From Eutrigla gurnardus (Eukaryota; Chordata; Actinopteri; Perciformes; Triglidae): a DNA stretch of 64,000 nucleotides. The DNA is taken from contig OY741265.1 of assembly GCA_963514095.1 (NCBI GenBank), positions 32,846,290 to 32,910,289 of the forward strand, given 5' to 3'. Each line of letters starts with the position of its first letter. Position 1 is the first letter of the stretch. The position numbers and the translations under genes were made by a program. Positions 21,483 through 32,940 of this stretch are shown piece after piece. Under the pieces are notes generated by a model. The model made no database searches and was not told the origin of the DNA. It saw nothing but the letters and a program-made list of their open reading frames with translations.

Positions 21483-21530
21483 ATGGCAGCTCCGGATTTT
21501 AATTTCTTACTTGCGACGGATTCTTACAAG
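21483..21530 (+). CDS. nampt: NAMPT exon 1 (coding part)
   Basis: Sixteen codons, MAAPDFNFLLATDSYK, ending at a consensus donor AAG|GTAAGT. The ATG has A at -3 and G at +4, a strong initiation context. The upstream frame is open but has no ATG near by, so this start is preferred. It also matches the short N-terminus of the family, which runs into the conserved LLATDSYK. The D and Y of TDSYK correspond to active-site residues of the human enzyme. The intron after this exon is phase 0. Confidence 0.93.
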
Positions 21531-24379
21531 GTAAGTGGACCCGGTCTGGTTTGTTTGTTTACTGGTTTCTCCCGACGGCGTTTCGTGAATCCACCTTACT
21601 TGGGGACACCGTTGTTCTCTTAAGTATTCAGGGTCCGACTGCCAGCAAGATCGTGAGCCGGTTCACGGTGTGTGACGGTGCTGAGAGGTCGTAGTGACGC
21701 GCGTGGACTCGGGAATCACCGTGTTAGTTGTGGACCGTTCAAACCAATAACACCTGAGTCCGAGACACCCGAGCAGCATTCCGTGGCCCATGAACGCTTC
21801 GTGGACCCGAGGCTTGTGTAATGCCTTAGTTTCGTTATAACGAAACGTATCGTCACATTCTACAGAACCGAATTGGCTCTCAACACATTTTCATAATGTC
21901 TAGTGTATTTAACTACACGTCCAAAGCTTCATCTCGCCGTGAAATATACACATTCGTTTCAGTTGAGTTTGGACGATGAGATAATCCGGACGCAGAAGAA
22001 GCCTTTGGTGCCATAGGAGTCGTTACAGGGCACGTGGAACAGCAGGGCCCTGAATGGATCATGGTGCAGCCTTTCACGAAGCTTTCACTTTCACTTCTGT
22101 CACTTCGCAGCTGGGACGTCTCTCATGTATGACGTCACCTTAGACCACCAGAAATGTATATTGAGAGCACAACAAGAATAATTCCGCAACTGTGCCATTG
22201 CATAGTTTTGCCAGCAGTGTGCACTGCCATTTACGGCCCCTGTCACCATAGCAACAGCTGCAGCTGAAGTCAAGAAATGTAACCGCCACCTCACTAATGG
22301 TCAAACCTGTAAACCCGCACAACAGCTGATCATTACCAACATACACCAGTGACACATTACATGTTACAGCAGACATAAAAGTCTCCAATATGAGTTCTGT
22401 ATCTGTGAGGAAGTCAAACGGACTCAGCTGTGAAAACGATGTGTTCATGTCCTTTATGTAAACAGCCCACTAACTATGTCTCCTAAGGGCCTTTACACTT
22501 CAGCACCAGGTCCCATTCAACAGGCTGGGGCTTATAGAAGTCTTGATCCAAGTGTGGCTGTGAACATAGGATTCAGTAGGTGCACAAAATACATGCTTGA
22601 GACCTGGCTCTGAATTACAGTCTATCCTCTGTGTGGGAGGTTAGGTATGGGAAAATATAAGATTTAATCATGAATTAAGTGACAAGTGAAAATGAATGTA
22701 ATGTATTTATTTATCCAGGGAGACCTTGTGATTTATGATCATCTTATAGAAGATTATTTAAATAAGATGAAGATTATTTCACTGAAAAGGATGTTAAGTT
22801 AACAAAAGAACGATGTCTTATCTGTGACGCAATAAAAAGTATTTGTTTCTTTACAAAATGTAAGGTGATACCAGGGTGTTGTAGTGCCGTTTTAAGACTT
22901 GTAAGTGTATTTAGTTTTCATATCATCCCATGTCTGAGGTTGGAGTGAATGGAAGCATTGTAAGGCAAGGCCACTAATCATTGCAGTGTAGTTTCGTTTA
23001 TCAAACTTTCATGGGCTTTTTAGCTTTCGGTTTCATTTCAGCCAATAGCTGTGCTGTGAGTCCAGTCCCTGCTGGGTTAGACAGGCTGTGTTGGCATGTA
23101 CTGGAACTTGTGCTCAGGTCATTTGAGTTAAATGTCAAAAGTCACCGTTGTATGTCATTTAAAGTGTTGTACCACAGCCAAATGGCAAAGGTCTGCATGA
23201 TGACAAGCCAGTCTTTTTATTATCACCAATGACGAATCCCGAGCTGCAGTGAGCTTATCTGACAGTTTACAGCACTTTACATTATATCTTAAAGACGTAA
23301 TCACTTTCTTTTAATTGGAAAGCGATGATTAGTGTTTGACATCTGGCTCCCTTTAGTTTGCCTCCCACATAATTTTTTTCCAGTTCCAGATTACATTGGA
23401 GTCACAGAAGTTATGTCAACTTTGTGTCTGAAATCACTCACTACTCTTATAAAGTGAGATCTCCATGTTTTAGTTGTGTGAATGTTTATTGAGAATTATT
23501 ACACCCTATATAGTCGACTCAAAGTATCCCACAATGGACCCTTCGCTAAGTCCCACCCGCCTTGGTTACCCGCATCCATCCAAGAAGTCAAAAGAAAATG
23601 ATAAAATAATCTTATGATTAATTATTTATTTATTGTGTATTAAAGGCATCTGCATATTATGAACATACCAGCACAGAACACATTCATGTCATGCAATATT
23701 TATTTATTCCTTATTAACGCAAACAGGAGGAGATTCTGTTCGTAACTACGAAAAGTTTGGAACAGCCGCCAGGATGAGGCAGACATTCAGTGAATGCCTC
23801 CTGAAGCTGTTTCTTCCTTTGACAGACTGGTTGTTAGTGGTGATTATTCAATTAGACTTGATTTCTTCCCATGTTTATCCAGGAAACAGGTTTACTGTCC
23901 ACTAGTGGTCAACCAATTAATGGCATTTTGAGATGACCAGCATCGGCCAATGCTTGCGCTCACGAGGCTGATAAACAAAAAATGTCTGCACATCTGTAGG
24001 CAGCCTTGCAGAGCCTGCGAGTTACTGGCGCCAGCAACTCGCGCAGCGGATGGCTCGCGAGCATTGATCTGTAATAGGTCTGTAGCATTAGTGGGTCCCT
24101 CCCCCTATAGACATGATATTGGCATTATAGATCGGCCATCGCCCTCCCTGCTCTCTAAATATCGGCATCGGCCATTGAAAAACCCATATTGGTCGACCAC
24201 TAGTGTCCACACAAGCGTCACATTGTGCAGCTTTTCAGCTTGTCAGTGTGCTTGCCAGGGTTTTATTTTATACTATTTCATGATAAAAGGTGATTATTAG
24301 AATAACATTGTAAAATGGTTAAGTCAGAATGGGTTAGCCTAATCTGTTTTGGGACTTCTGCTTGTGTCTTGTCTTTCAG
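21531..24379 (+). other. NAMPT intron 1
   Basis: Phase-0 intron of 2.85 kb. Apart from one 300-bp hAT MITE (23903-24202) I recognise no repeat or gene in it. The first 200 bases after exon 1 are CpG-rich, as expected just inside a promoter. The rest is AT-rich unique-looking sequence. Confidence 0.7.
23903..24202. mobile_element. hAT MITE in NAMPT intron 1
   Basis: 300 bp with ends TAGTGGTCAACCAATTAATG and, in complement, TAGTGGTCGACCAATATGGG. Flanks CTGTCCAC (23895-23902) and GTGTCCAC (24203-24210) match at 7 of 8 positions, consistent with an ageing 8-bp duplication. Confidence 0.85.
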
Positions 24380-24515
24380 ATCACACACTACAAACAGTAT
24401 CCTCCAAATGTCAACAAAATCTACTCCTATTTTGAATGCAGACGCAAGAAAAGCTCCCAGTTCACTGAAGTGGTGTTCTTCGGTCTGCAGTACCTGCTGA
24501 AGAAATATCTCACAG
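24380..24515 (+). CDS. nampt: NAMPT exon 2
   Basis: The acceptor is the pyrimidine-rich tract ending TTTCAG before 24380; the donor is CACAG|GTACAT. It encodes 45 codons plus one base, starting ITHYKQYPPN and ending LLKKYLT (residues 17-61). The ITHYKQYPP block is highly conserved in the family. Between FECRRKKS and EVVFFGLQ the loop is about 7 residues shorter than in the mammalian enzyme, without any frame disruption. The exon ends in phase 1; the split codon gives G62. Confidence 0.92.
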
Positions 24516-24751
24516 GTACATGCACATCCGCTGCTCTGACCAAAGGAAGGAACTGACAGAACCATTTAAAAAAACATGAACAAACGATAATGAATAATGT
24601 TATTTAAAAACGATTTTAAAACAGCAACATTGTGTGTCCTTTCTCAAAATTCACTGAGGCCTATTTTTAAAATCGGGCTCTATATCCACAAGCCTGCTAC
24701 ACAGCGTTTTCAGTTTTGCTCATGTGACGATATTCATTCGAGTATCCTGAT
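24516..24751. other. Intron 2 start, no recognisable repeat
   Basis: Unique-looking sequence between exon 2 and the hAT element; nothing identified. Confidence 0.5.
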
Positions 24752-26161
24752 CAGGGGTAGACAATAAGGGAAATTTGCCACTGGCCCTCTGGGCCTTCAA
24801 ATTTGCCAGTGACATTTGGAGGATACTGCCAGTGGTAAATTTGAAGGTCACTGGCCCCACCATTGTAACCACTGGCCCAGGAATCGATCCTCATAATAAC
24901 AAAAAAGTACAATTTGATTTAACAACATTTACTTTAATACTGCAGTACTGAGGTCAAAACATGCCAATAGATAAATCAAAAGTTCAAACAGTACTGCATT
25001 ACTCAAGCACAATCAGTTCTTCCTCCATCTCCTCAGTTGGTTGATTTTTGATGCCCAGGCAGTATATCCTGGGCGTCTGCTTCTGGTCCCTGACTACCAC
25101 CAGCTCAAAACAGACTTCTCCTCTGCATTGACTCACATCTCCTGCCTATATTCATCATAAATATAAAACACTAGCTACTATAATTTCTATAAAGCAAGTG
25201 TTTATCATTAGATAAACAATAATAATAAATAATTGTATCATAATAATTCCAAGTTATTAATAATAATATCATAATAATAATTCAAACGCCGATCTACAGT
25301 GTGTCACAATTGGGACACACATGCTTGTAGATCTGCGTTTTCAAGTCTCCGTAGTTACACAGCATGCGTTATCATACACTTCTGTTCATAAACTTCAACT
25401 TTTCTCTAACTTACTTGTCTGCAAAGGTGGGCATTGCCCTGCATAGTTCGCAATACACCTCATTCTTTTCCTCGTCGTATCCCAGCCAGTTCCAGCGGTC
25501 TCACCACTGAGGCTGGAACTTTCTTGCCCTTTTCTTTTCATAATTCCTGTCACTCTCTTTCAACTCCTCTGGTGCCTTTCTTTTCTTTTTGTTTTTTGCC
25601 CGCCATTTGGCTGGGTACTGGGGGCTTTAGAAACATTACTGATGTCAGGAACAGAAACTCTGTGTCAACAGTCGGCAGCAGCGTGCGAGCGGCCGCTGCC
25701 CCCCTGCGCAGACCGGACGTGTATTTCTCCGCGACGGTCGACAAGCTTGTGCTCAGCTGTTGTTGATTCAGAGCTATCTTTTTCATTTTGTTTGTTTGTT
25801 TGTTTTCATCTCTCTACTCTGTTTAGATACACAAATATGATTGCATTTGTCAATCATGGTATTTTATTTAGAAAATTGCTTTTATTTTGAAAATTGACCG
25901 GATTGTCTCGTGTTTCTTTGTGTAACTTAGACCAGACGCCGAAACGATCGCTGCACGGCGCGAGACGGCCTCTTGGATCGCGGTGCTTCGCGTCTGGTCT
26001 GAACTACACCATCGGTTAACAAGGGCGCCGAAAAGAAGCGGGCTCCGTTGAAGAAAATGTTTCACCGGCCCCACCAGACCAGTGCTTCGAGCGTTGTGGT
26101 GGCCTGGACGGCTCCTAAAAGTACGTCCGGGCCACCGGGCCATTTATATTGTCGACCCCTG
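24752..26161 (-). mobile_element. hAT element with KIAA1586-like N-terminus, in intron 2
   Basis: The ends are CAGGGGTAGACAATAAGG and, in complement, CAGGGGTCGACAATATAAATG. CTGAT flanks both sides, a 5-bp duplication as described for hAT5-type elements. The minus strand (about 25640-25430) encodes YPAKWRAKNKKKR, then a stop at 25516, then NWLGYDEEKNEVYCELCRAM, the start of a TTF/ZMYM-type finger like that of human KIAA1586. The catalytic domain is gone. Confidence 0.75.
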
Positions 26162-26381
26162 CTGATAATGGAAATTCACCGCAATCAACTTATTCAGTGT
26201 TTCTATCTTGATCCGCTACAAAATCCTAAATAGTCCCATGGCTGTCTCTGTTGGTGTCCTGGTAAGTTCGACAAGTGGAAACAAAGCAGTTGGCCTATAA
26301 GGTGACTGCTTATAGAGGGTGTAATGGTAGTGCAGGTGAGACTGAGCCTGAGGTTGTATTGACGTGTCTGTTCTCCTGCAG

Positions 26382-26485
26382 GCCCAGTGGTCACAGAGGA
26401 GAAGATTCAGGAAGCTAAACTCTTCTACCAGATGCACTTCAAACGGGCTGTGTTTGACGAGGAAAGCTGGAGGAAAGTCCTCGAG
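26382..26485 (+). CDS. nampt: NAMPT exon 3
   Basis: The acceptor is TTCTCCTGCAG; the donor is CTCGAG|GTATAC. It completes the split glycine and adds 34 codons, PVVTEEKIQEAKLFY to SWRKVLE (residues 63-96). EEKIQEAK and the F-x-E/D-x-x-W pattern match the helical region after the first beta strands of NAMPT. The exon is separated from exon 4 by an intron of only 92 bp, the smallest gap in the gene and free of repeats. Confidence 0.92.
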
Positions 26486-26577
26486 GTATACAAAGACATT
26501 TTCAACCATCAGTCTGTCCAAACAGAGCCATCATCATATAATTTGACCTGAAGTCAATGTGCCTGTTACTACGTCAG
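26486..26577 (+). other. NAMPT intron 3 (92 bp)
   Basis: A minimal intron between exons 3 and 4 with a GTATAC donor and an ACGTCAG acceptor. The polypyrimidine tract is weak (CCTGTTACTACGTCAG). No repeats. Confidence 0.85.
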
Positions 26578-26706
26578 AAACACGATGGCCGTCTTCCTAT
26601 CCGGATCAAAGCTGTCCCAGAGGGCAGAATTATACCAAGAGGCAACGTGCTCTTCACTGTGGAAAACACGGATCCCGACTTCTATTGGCTCACCAACTAC
26701 ATCGAG
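26578..26706 (+). CDS. nampt: NAMPT exon 4
   Basis: Exactly 43 codons (residues 97-139), phase 0 on both sides. It begins KHDGRLPIRIKAVPEG after an ACGTCAG acceptor and ends FYWLTNYIE before GTAAAA. IKAVPEG, IPRGNVLFTVENTDP and YWLTN-IE are family signatures. Both exon borders fall where the human gene has borders relative to the protein, as far as I recall. Confidence 0.93.
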
Positions 26707-26849
26707 GTAAAAACCCAGATGGGTTTTTATTGTCATGTCATGTTCACACTAAACCCATGTTTGACCGCGGGATCATTTGTGTTTATTCACACCACTCGTA
26801 TTAGAAATGCCAGAGAGGAGACGGGGCTTCCATTTCATGAAGACACTAA

Positions 26850-27667
26850 CAGTGGGTGCAGTTGAATAGTCAAAAAATAAGGTCCTAACTCCTATTCCTA
26901 ACTCCTATTCCTTGACCTCTGGGGAAAACGTCACGGGATTAAGGAAAGGCGATAGGAGAACTCAAAAGGATTTAGGAAAAGACGGCCGCGGTGCTCAGAG
27001 AATCCGACCGTACTTTCACTAAGCTACGTCATTATAATGCGGCCGCTGATGATTGACAGCTGATGATCGGCACCGGCGATTGACATGCGTCTGCGCTGTA
27101 GAAACTACAATAATGGACTACAAAAAACGCGTCGTCCACTTCTCCACATGTTGGTTTTATAAACAGCTGGTTCACTGACCGGCTTCAGGTCCAGCAGCTC
27201 CTCCTTCCTGTTTGACCGTTTGCTGTATTTACGTTTCATTTGTGGTTTTAGTTTCGTTTTTGTCAAGTTTGTAACATGATTGAAATAAATAAAAATACCA
27301 TTCAATTATTATCACTGTCCACACACATTTATCATCACAATTCCAATTACTATATGTCTGCATGAAAGTCATTGTTAAATATGCAAATGCACATATCGTT
27401 TGTTTTCATGAACGGCCGAGGTGTGCAGCACTTTAAATGTTGCTCTCGCAAAGAATTGTGGGTCGGCGTAATCTCCTTTCCTTTCGCATAGGAAGGCCCG
27501 TTACAACCTATGCTAAAGGAGCTCTGAAAGGAAGCATTGGAGCTCCTTTCCTTTGCATTTAGAGAATTCGAACAGCTCTTATCATGGCGGCCACTTGTTT
27601 ACTTCCGGGTCACTTCTTCAGTTAGGAACCTTCCTAAGCAAAATAGACTATTCGACTGCACCCAGTG
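26850..27667. mobile_element. 818-bp MITE, copy 2, in NAMPT intron 4
   Basis: The same element as 11935-12742 in the opposite orientation; ends CAGTGGGTGCAGTTGAATAG and CTATTCGACTGCACCCAGTG. It carries the same internal blocks, such as GAATTGTGGGTCGGCGTAAT. High similarity by eye along the full length. Confidence 0.82.
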
Positions 27668-27892
27668 TTTCCTCCATCACGGCTGAAATCACCACTATTG
27701 CTTCTTTGTACATGTTGAAGTCCCAGATCCACCAGGAAACCAGACACCGTCCTGTCTGAGTTCATGACATCATCCAGATTTCACTAAGCTGGATTTACTG
27801 GATCTAGCAAGACCCACGTGGGCTGGTTCATCACAGCTGGAGGAACCAGAATAAACTATTTATCTGTGATTTAATAGCAATAACCAGATGAA

Positions 27893-29208
27893 AAGGTGCT
27901 CCACTGTATATTATATACAGCTCCATTGCTCCGCTTTAAGTGACGGCTCCACAGTCTACTTGTAACAAAGTTTGATTTTATTGGGGAATTCAGCCAGCCG
28001 TCTTCTCTGCTGGGAAAACGATCCTTCCTGTGCATGAACACTGAGGGCCCTAGTTTCGTGGCGCAGCGCAGGGTGGCGGAGCCGGCGTAATGCAAGTTTC
28101 GACCCACGCAGCCTTGCGCAAGGTCAGTTTGGCAGTTTGGTGGATCGCCTGCGCCAAGATGGGTGTGGTGGCGCAGCAGGGGGAGGCGTCACAGATTCAG
28201 CTTGGCGTAGCGGAAATTTCGTGGCAAAAAGCCTCGCCGAGACTGCGCTGAAAGCCCGCCAGCTCCAACCTTGTCTACTCTCGGTGCAAGGCGCAAATAA
28301 AGTCCATTCATTCAAGGCGAATCACAGCTGGCGGAGTGGAAGTTTGGCACACGTCACCGAGACCTCACAGGCAGGTTTCCACAGTTCCAGGCACATTTAA
28401 ATGCAATAAATAATCACAACAAACACTATGAATTTGCAACACGTGAATTTATATCTATATAGATTGTCCCTCAGATCAAAGGCGGATGGCACGCGTAACG
28501 GAAACTCAGCCTCTCGGACCAAAACATCTCCCTCTCTCTCTCCTGTTTTTTATAATATCGGCATTGTTATTATTATGATACGCACGCACAGCGCGTGATG
28601 CGCGTGGTGGGAGAGGCGGCGCTGCTTCTGTCATCGGGTTGTCAAGTGACGGAACTTGCACTGAACCTCCCCTAATGCATTAAAGGAGAGGAGAGGAGCT
28701 CATTTGATTGGTGAAGATCTGAATCGGCTGTATTAATCCCAGTCCACGCCTCGTCTCCTCCTCGTCTCCCACTCACGCGTTCTCCTCCCTCTTTCCCACT
28801 TGCGCGGGTGGGCGAGACGGGAGGTTTGCCTGCGCTAGCCTGCGCGGTGCATGAAACTTGCAAAGTCCAGGCGGACACACGCCAGGCGTGGCGCAGGTGC
28901 GCTGCGCGCTGACTACGCCTAGTCTACGAAACTAGGGCCCTGAGTGTGCACGGAGAGGAGGGGCTGTTCACAGAGAGGAGGGGCTGTTCACAGACAGTCC
29001 GAGAGAGAGGCAGAGCGAAAGTGGGGGGAGGAGTTTATGCACTGCACGCAGCTCTACAATTAAATCAGATTTTACCCATTATAAATAGTTAGAAAAAATA
29101 AAATCAATATGTGGAGCTCAATGTTGATATTCTGGCGGGCCGCCACAAATAAATCTATGTATGGGTCACAAAAGTACTTGCCAATTAAAATATACAGTGG
29201 AGCACCTT
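27893..29208. mobile_element. Unclassified DNA transposon in intron 4, holding a Harbinger MITE
   Basis: The outer inverted ends are AAGGTGCTCCACTGTATA (27893) and its complement TATACAGTGGAGCACCTT (29208). The body outside the inner MITE includes CTGGCGGGCCGCCAC, a motif common near fish DNA-transposon ends. No clear target duplication and no ORF; the superfamily is unknown. Confidence 0.6.
28045..28940. mobile_element. Harbinger MITE with GGGCCCTAGTTTCG ends (TGA duplication)
   Basis: The ends GGGCCCTAGTTTCG and CGAAACTAGGGCCC are flanked by TGA (28042-28044 and 28941-28943), a 3-bp duplication as for PIF/Harbinger. It is rich in GCGCA/TGCGC dispersed motifs throughout its 896 bp. No coding region. 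Confidence 0.82.
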
Positions 29209-30062
29209 ATATACAGTTCATTTATTTATTTATTTAATAATTTATTTAAGAAAGCATGTGTGGGGACCACAGTCTCTGGTGTCTCCACATAGTCTAGTCT
29301 AGGCTCCCTGTTAATGGGCCTACTCACACCCAAACTCTGTGTACTTGCAGTATTCATAGTTTAGTGTTTGGTGCTATAAAAGACGAGACATTTGAAAATT
29401 ATTCCAACTTCATGTATAATAAAATATAGATACTTGCCATGGAAAATATCACAATACTAGGTGATATTGCGTTTTTCCTCCACCCTTATTTTCTTATAGG
29501 TATCCAGCGAAAGTCACCACAATGACAACAAATACTTTTCAACAAGTTTTCAACTTGAGACATTCAGGGCACTCTAGAGCTGTCAATTTAGCTCTATAAT
29601 ACTGTTTGATTTTCATTCCATATGTGTAATGCTCAAATTCAGCCTATTATTAAGAATATTAAAATGTACTCCTATAAAAATGTGAAATGCATAGAAGGAA
29701 AAGAGCATTGTCCACAATAACACAACAGTAGCACACAAACAGCTTCAGTAAGCCACCTGAGGCTGCTAAGACACCTTCAGGGCCTGAGGAAGACGGTGGG
29801 ACATTTCCTGATGTTTACTTAAATATTTACTTTGGATTACAGGTGTGTACATTACGGCTCTAACCTCCAGTCAAAAGTGCATTTATTCTTTCCAGTGGCA
29901 GTTGCTACCCCCCACTTCTTTTAAAACCTCATGATAAGGATTTAGACTGTTAGTCAGGTGAGAGAAACTCTGACCTGAAAGATCAATATTGCACAACTAT
30001 ATTTTCATCTGATCACTCACTGTCTGTTCTTGTTTCTCCCCACCCCCATCTGCCTACTGTAG
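29209..30062 (+). other. Intron 4, right part: no recognisable feature
   Basis: AT-rich sequence between an unclassified transposon and exon 5. There is a short (ATTT)n run near 29220. I see no gene or repeat that I can name. Confidence 0.5.
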
Positions 30063-30221
30063 ACCATGCTGGTCCAGATGTGGTATCCCATCACAGTAGC
30101 CACCATATCCAGAGAGTTTAAGAAGATCCTGGCCAAGCACCTGAAGGCCACTTCCGGGAGCCTGGAAGGTCTGGACCTGAAACTGCATGACTTCGGCTAC
30201 AGAGGAGTCTCCTCGCAGGAG
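30063..30221 (+). CDS. nampt: NAMPT exon 5
   Basis: Fifty-three codons (residues 140-192), phase 0 on both sides, after the acceptor CTACTGTAG and before GTCAGC. It encodes TMLVQMWYPITVATISRE and then KLHDFGYRGVSSQE. In the human enzyme the Phe and Arg of DFGYRG sandwich and contact the nicotinamide ring; both are present as F183 and R186. The next exon is 30.9 kb away. Confidence 0.93.
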
Positions 30222-30461
30222 GTCAGCAAAACTTTGTGTCCTTGTTTTTCGTCAGTGAGAAAGCAGCATTGAGGTTGAGAAGATACTGTCTGTTGCACCT
30301 TGCTTCTACTGATGTTTGCACTTCATAGTGACTGTCACAATGGCCATAGTAAGGATAAGAGAACCTCCTGAATTCCTTAAAGGTGCTGTACATGACATTC
30401 GGAGCATATCTATGGCCTCTACACAGCTCTCAACAAACAGTTCTTAGCTCTCAGCTAACAG

Positions 30462-30821
30462 TAGCCCCTTTTACACCGACGATTCCGCCGTGATGGGGGA
30501 AAGGCGAGTCAAAATATGCCACGAACCGGAGCGTTTAGATAGAACTTTGTCACAACGGTGTCTGCGTTTGGATAGCACCCCTTCGCTTTGCAGAACGAGT
30601 GCCGCAACGAACCCTAACCCACAACTACCGCCGTTTTATCTCCTTCAGATCTACGATTTGAGCTTAGTAAATCTGCCGGCGGCCTGTCGCCCTGGTAACC
30701 TCGGGTGCTTGGAGTGTTCAGATCTACTTGTCTCACCTCTGATGCGGCTCTGTGACGACCTCCGTTTAGACCGACGGCGGCGGATTACTCCTGCAACGAA
30801 AAGGCCGTCTAAAAGGGGCTA
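30462..30821. mobile_element. Small MITE with TAGCCCCTTTTA ends
   Basis: Inverted ends TAGCCCCTTTTACACCGACG and, in complement, TAGCCCCTTTTAGACGGCC; 360 bp, GC-rich, no coding frame that looks real. A TA duplication would fit, but no longer duplication is visible. Confidence 0.6.
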
Positions 30822-30851
30822 GTGACCTGAGGGGGAACCTCTACTTCCTGT

Positions 30852-30972
<121 letters not shown>

Positions 30973-32000
30973 ACACTTTATTGTCTGCCCCAAAAATGGT
31001 GGCAGAAATTCCTCTTTGACAGGGCTCAACAGGCACATGCATTTCACATAAGTTAAACATATAGTTGAACACATAAATAAATAAATACAAAGACATACAT
31101 TCAAAGGACAGCAACAGGCCACAGTTCCTATTTCATACTGTTCAGAGCTGTTATGGCGGAGGGAACAAATTATTTCTTATAAATGTTCTTGCGGGCCAGC
31201 AGTACTCTATAGCGCCGACCTGATGGCAGTAAGATGAAGGAGGGGTGGAGTGGATGTGAGGGGTCCTCAGTGATCAGGGTGGCTTTCCTCATCACTGAGT
31301 GGCTGCACAGTTCAGATAGGGGGGTTTGGGGTGAACCAGTTATTTTGCCGGCTTGAATGCGGGAGAGTTTTGTTTTATGTTTTGTGGTGAGGAAATTGTA
31401 CCAGGAGGAAATATTGAAGGTGAGAATTGATTCAATGATTGACCTGTACACCAGTGTTAAAATATTGCTGCTGACTTCAAAAGCCCTGAGTTTCCTCAGC
31501 AGGTGGAGGCGCTGTTGTGCCTTTTTGTACACAGTCAGTGTGCTGTGTGAAGGACATAGCTGTGTCCACTTCTGTCCCCAGATATTTAAAGGCTTCAACC
31601 TGCTCCACCAGCTGACCCTGGACACTAAGGGGCTGGAACAGGGCTGATGGGGTTTTCCCTCTGGCCCCGCACAGCTCCTTGGTTTTGGAGATATTCAGCT
31701 CCGGACAGTTTTCTGTGAACATCTGGACCAGGTTGGTGACTGTCTGCTGGTATCAGGACAGAGCATGGGTGTCGGTCAGGTGGGCCACCAAGGCCATGTC
31801 GTCTGCGTATTTCAGCAGTGTCATTCCTTCTCCACTACAAGAGATGTTATTCGTATAGATAGAGAAGAGAATGGGAGACAGAACGCAGCCCTGGGGGAGC
31901 CCTGTGTTTAAAATCACTGTACTGGATTTAAAACCATTAAAAAGGACCTGTAGTGGTCTGTTTTGTAAAAAGTTCCTAATCCATAAAATCAGTGTGTAGT

Positions 32001-32940
32001 TAGGGGTGTAACGGTACATGTATTTGTATTGAACCGTTTCGGTACGGGGTGCTCGGTTCGGAACGGAGGCGTACCGAACGAGTTTCCATACGGACATATT
32101 AAGTAGAGGACCGCATTTGTGGAGCGTGCTGCAGCCGCACATGCGCAGTTGCGCACACCGCGACACAATAAACAGCAGTAGTAGCGGACGTCATGGCTAA
32201 TGCCGCTAGCGTTGGCAACAAGCCAGAGTTGGAGGACCCTCCCGCGACATTGTTCATGTGAGGTCGGGTATGTTTCTGGCAACACGTCAAACCTGTTGAC
32301 GCATTTGAAACGGCACCACCCCCACGTGAACATCGCTACAACGAGGAGAAAGACGAGCGTAGCGATTACACATTTGAATCGGCTGAAATGAACGCCGACG
32401 TGGGCCGATTCGAGCGACCACACCAAGTAGACTCATGTCACGGACGCCGACTCTCTCAAAGACGCCGATTTTCGGTCCGGTGTGGACCCGCCTTTAGTGC
32501 AAACACAGCTCCCCACCGCATTTAAACAGCCTCTCCCTGCCCTGTTCAATTTTGCACATCAGATGGAGAAAAGATTTGTTTTTAAAAAAACAGTCTGAGC
32601 CTTATTCATGTTATTTAATCTGAGCAACAACTTGAAACTGTTTAGTGTTGCAACTGTTCAATTTTGCACATCAGATGGAGATTTTTTTTTAAAGAAACAG
32701 TCTGTTATTTTTATTTATTTTTATTTTTTAAATAAATATTTTAAATACTTGTATTTATATTTTTGAGCAGCATTCTAGCTCCAGTGCATGTTCCTACTGT
32801 TAAAAGCACAAAAGTAATAAACAACTAGCACATTTATATTTTGCATTTTGTTTTCTTACTGTACCGAAAATGAACCGAACCGTGACCTCAAAACCGAGGT
32901 ACGTACCGAACCGAGATTTTTGTGTACCGTTACACCCCTA
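32001..32940 (+). mobile_element. hAT element with BED-finger remnant (TGTGTAGT duplication)
   Basis: The ends TAGGGGTGTAACGGTACA and TGTACCGTTACACCCCTA are flanked by the perfect 8-bp duplication TGTGTAGT (31993-32000 and 32941-32948). An ATG at 32192 starts MANAASVGNKPELEDPPATL. After a frame break the C-terminal half of a BED zinc finger remains as GNTSNLLTHLKRHHP (32282-32320). The first Cys pair and the transposase are deleted. 940 bp. Confidence 0.88.

Noticed and set aside
20998..21534. 178-codon open frame running into NAMPT exon 1
   Set aside because: It is in a different frame from the NAMPT start codon and crosses the exon 1 donor; its first part is a T-rich tract after the env remnant. 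No family resemblance.
22140..22448. 102-codon minus-strand frame in NAMPT intron 1
   Set aside because: No recognisable domain, no start context, and intronic; probably chance.
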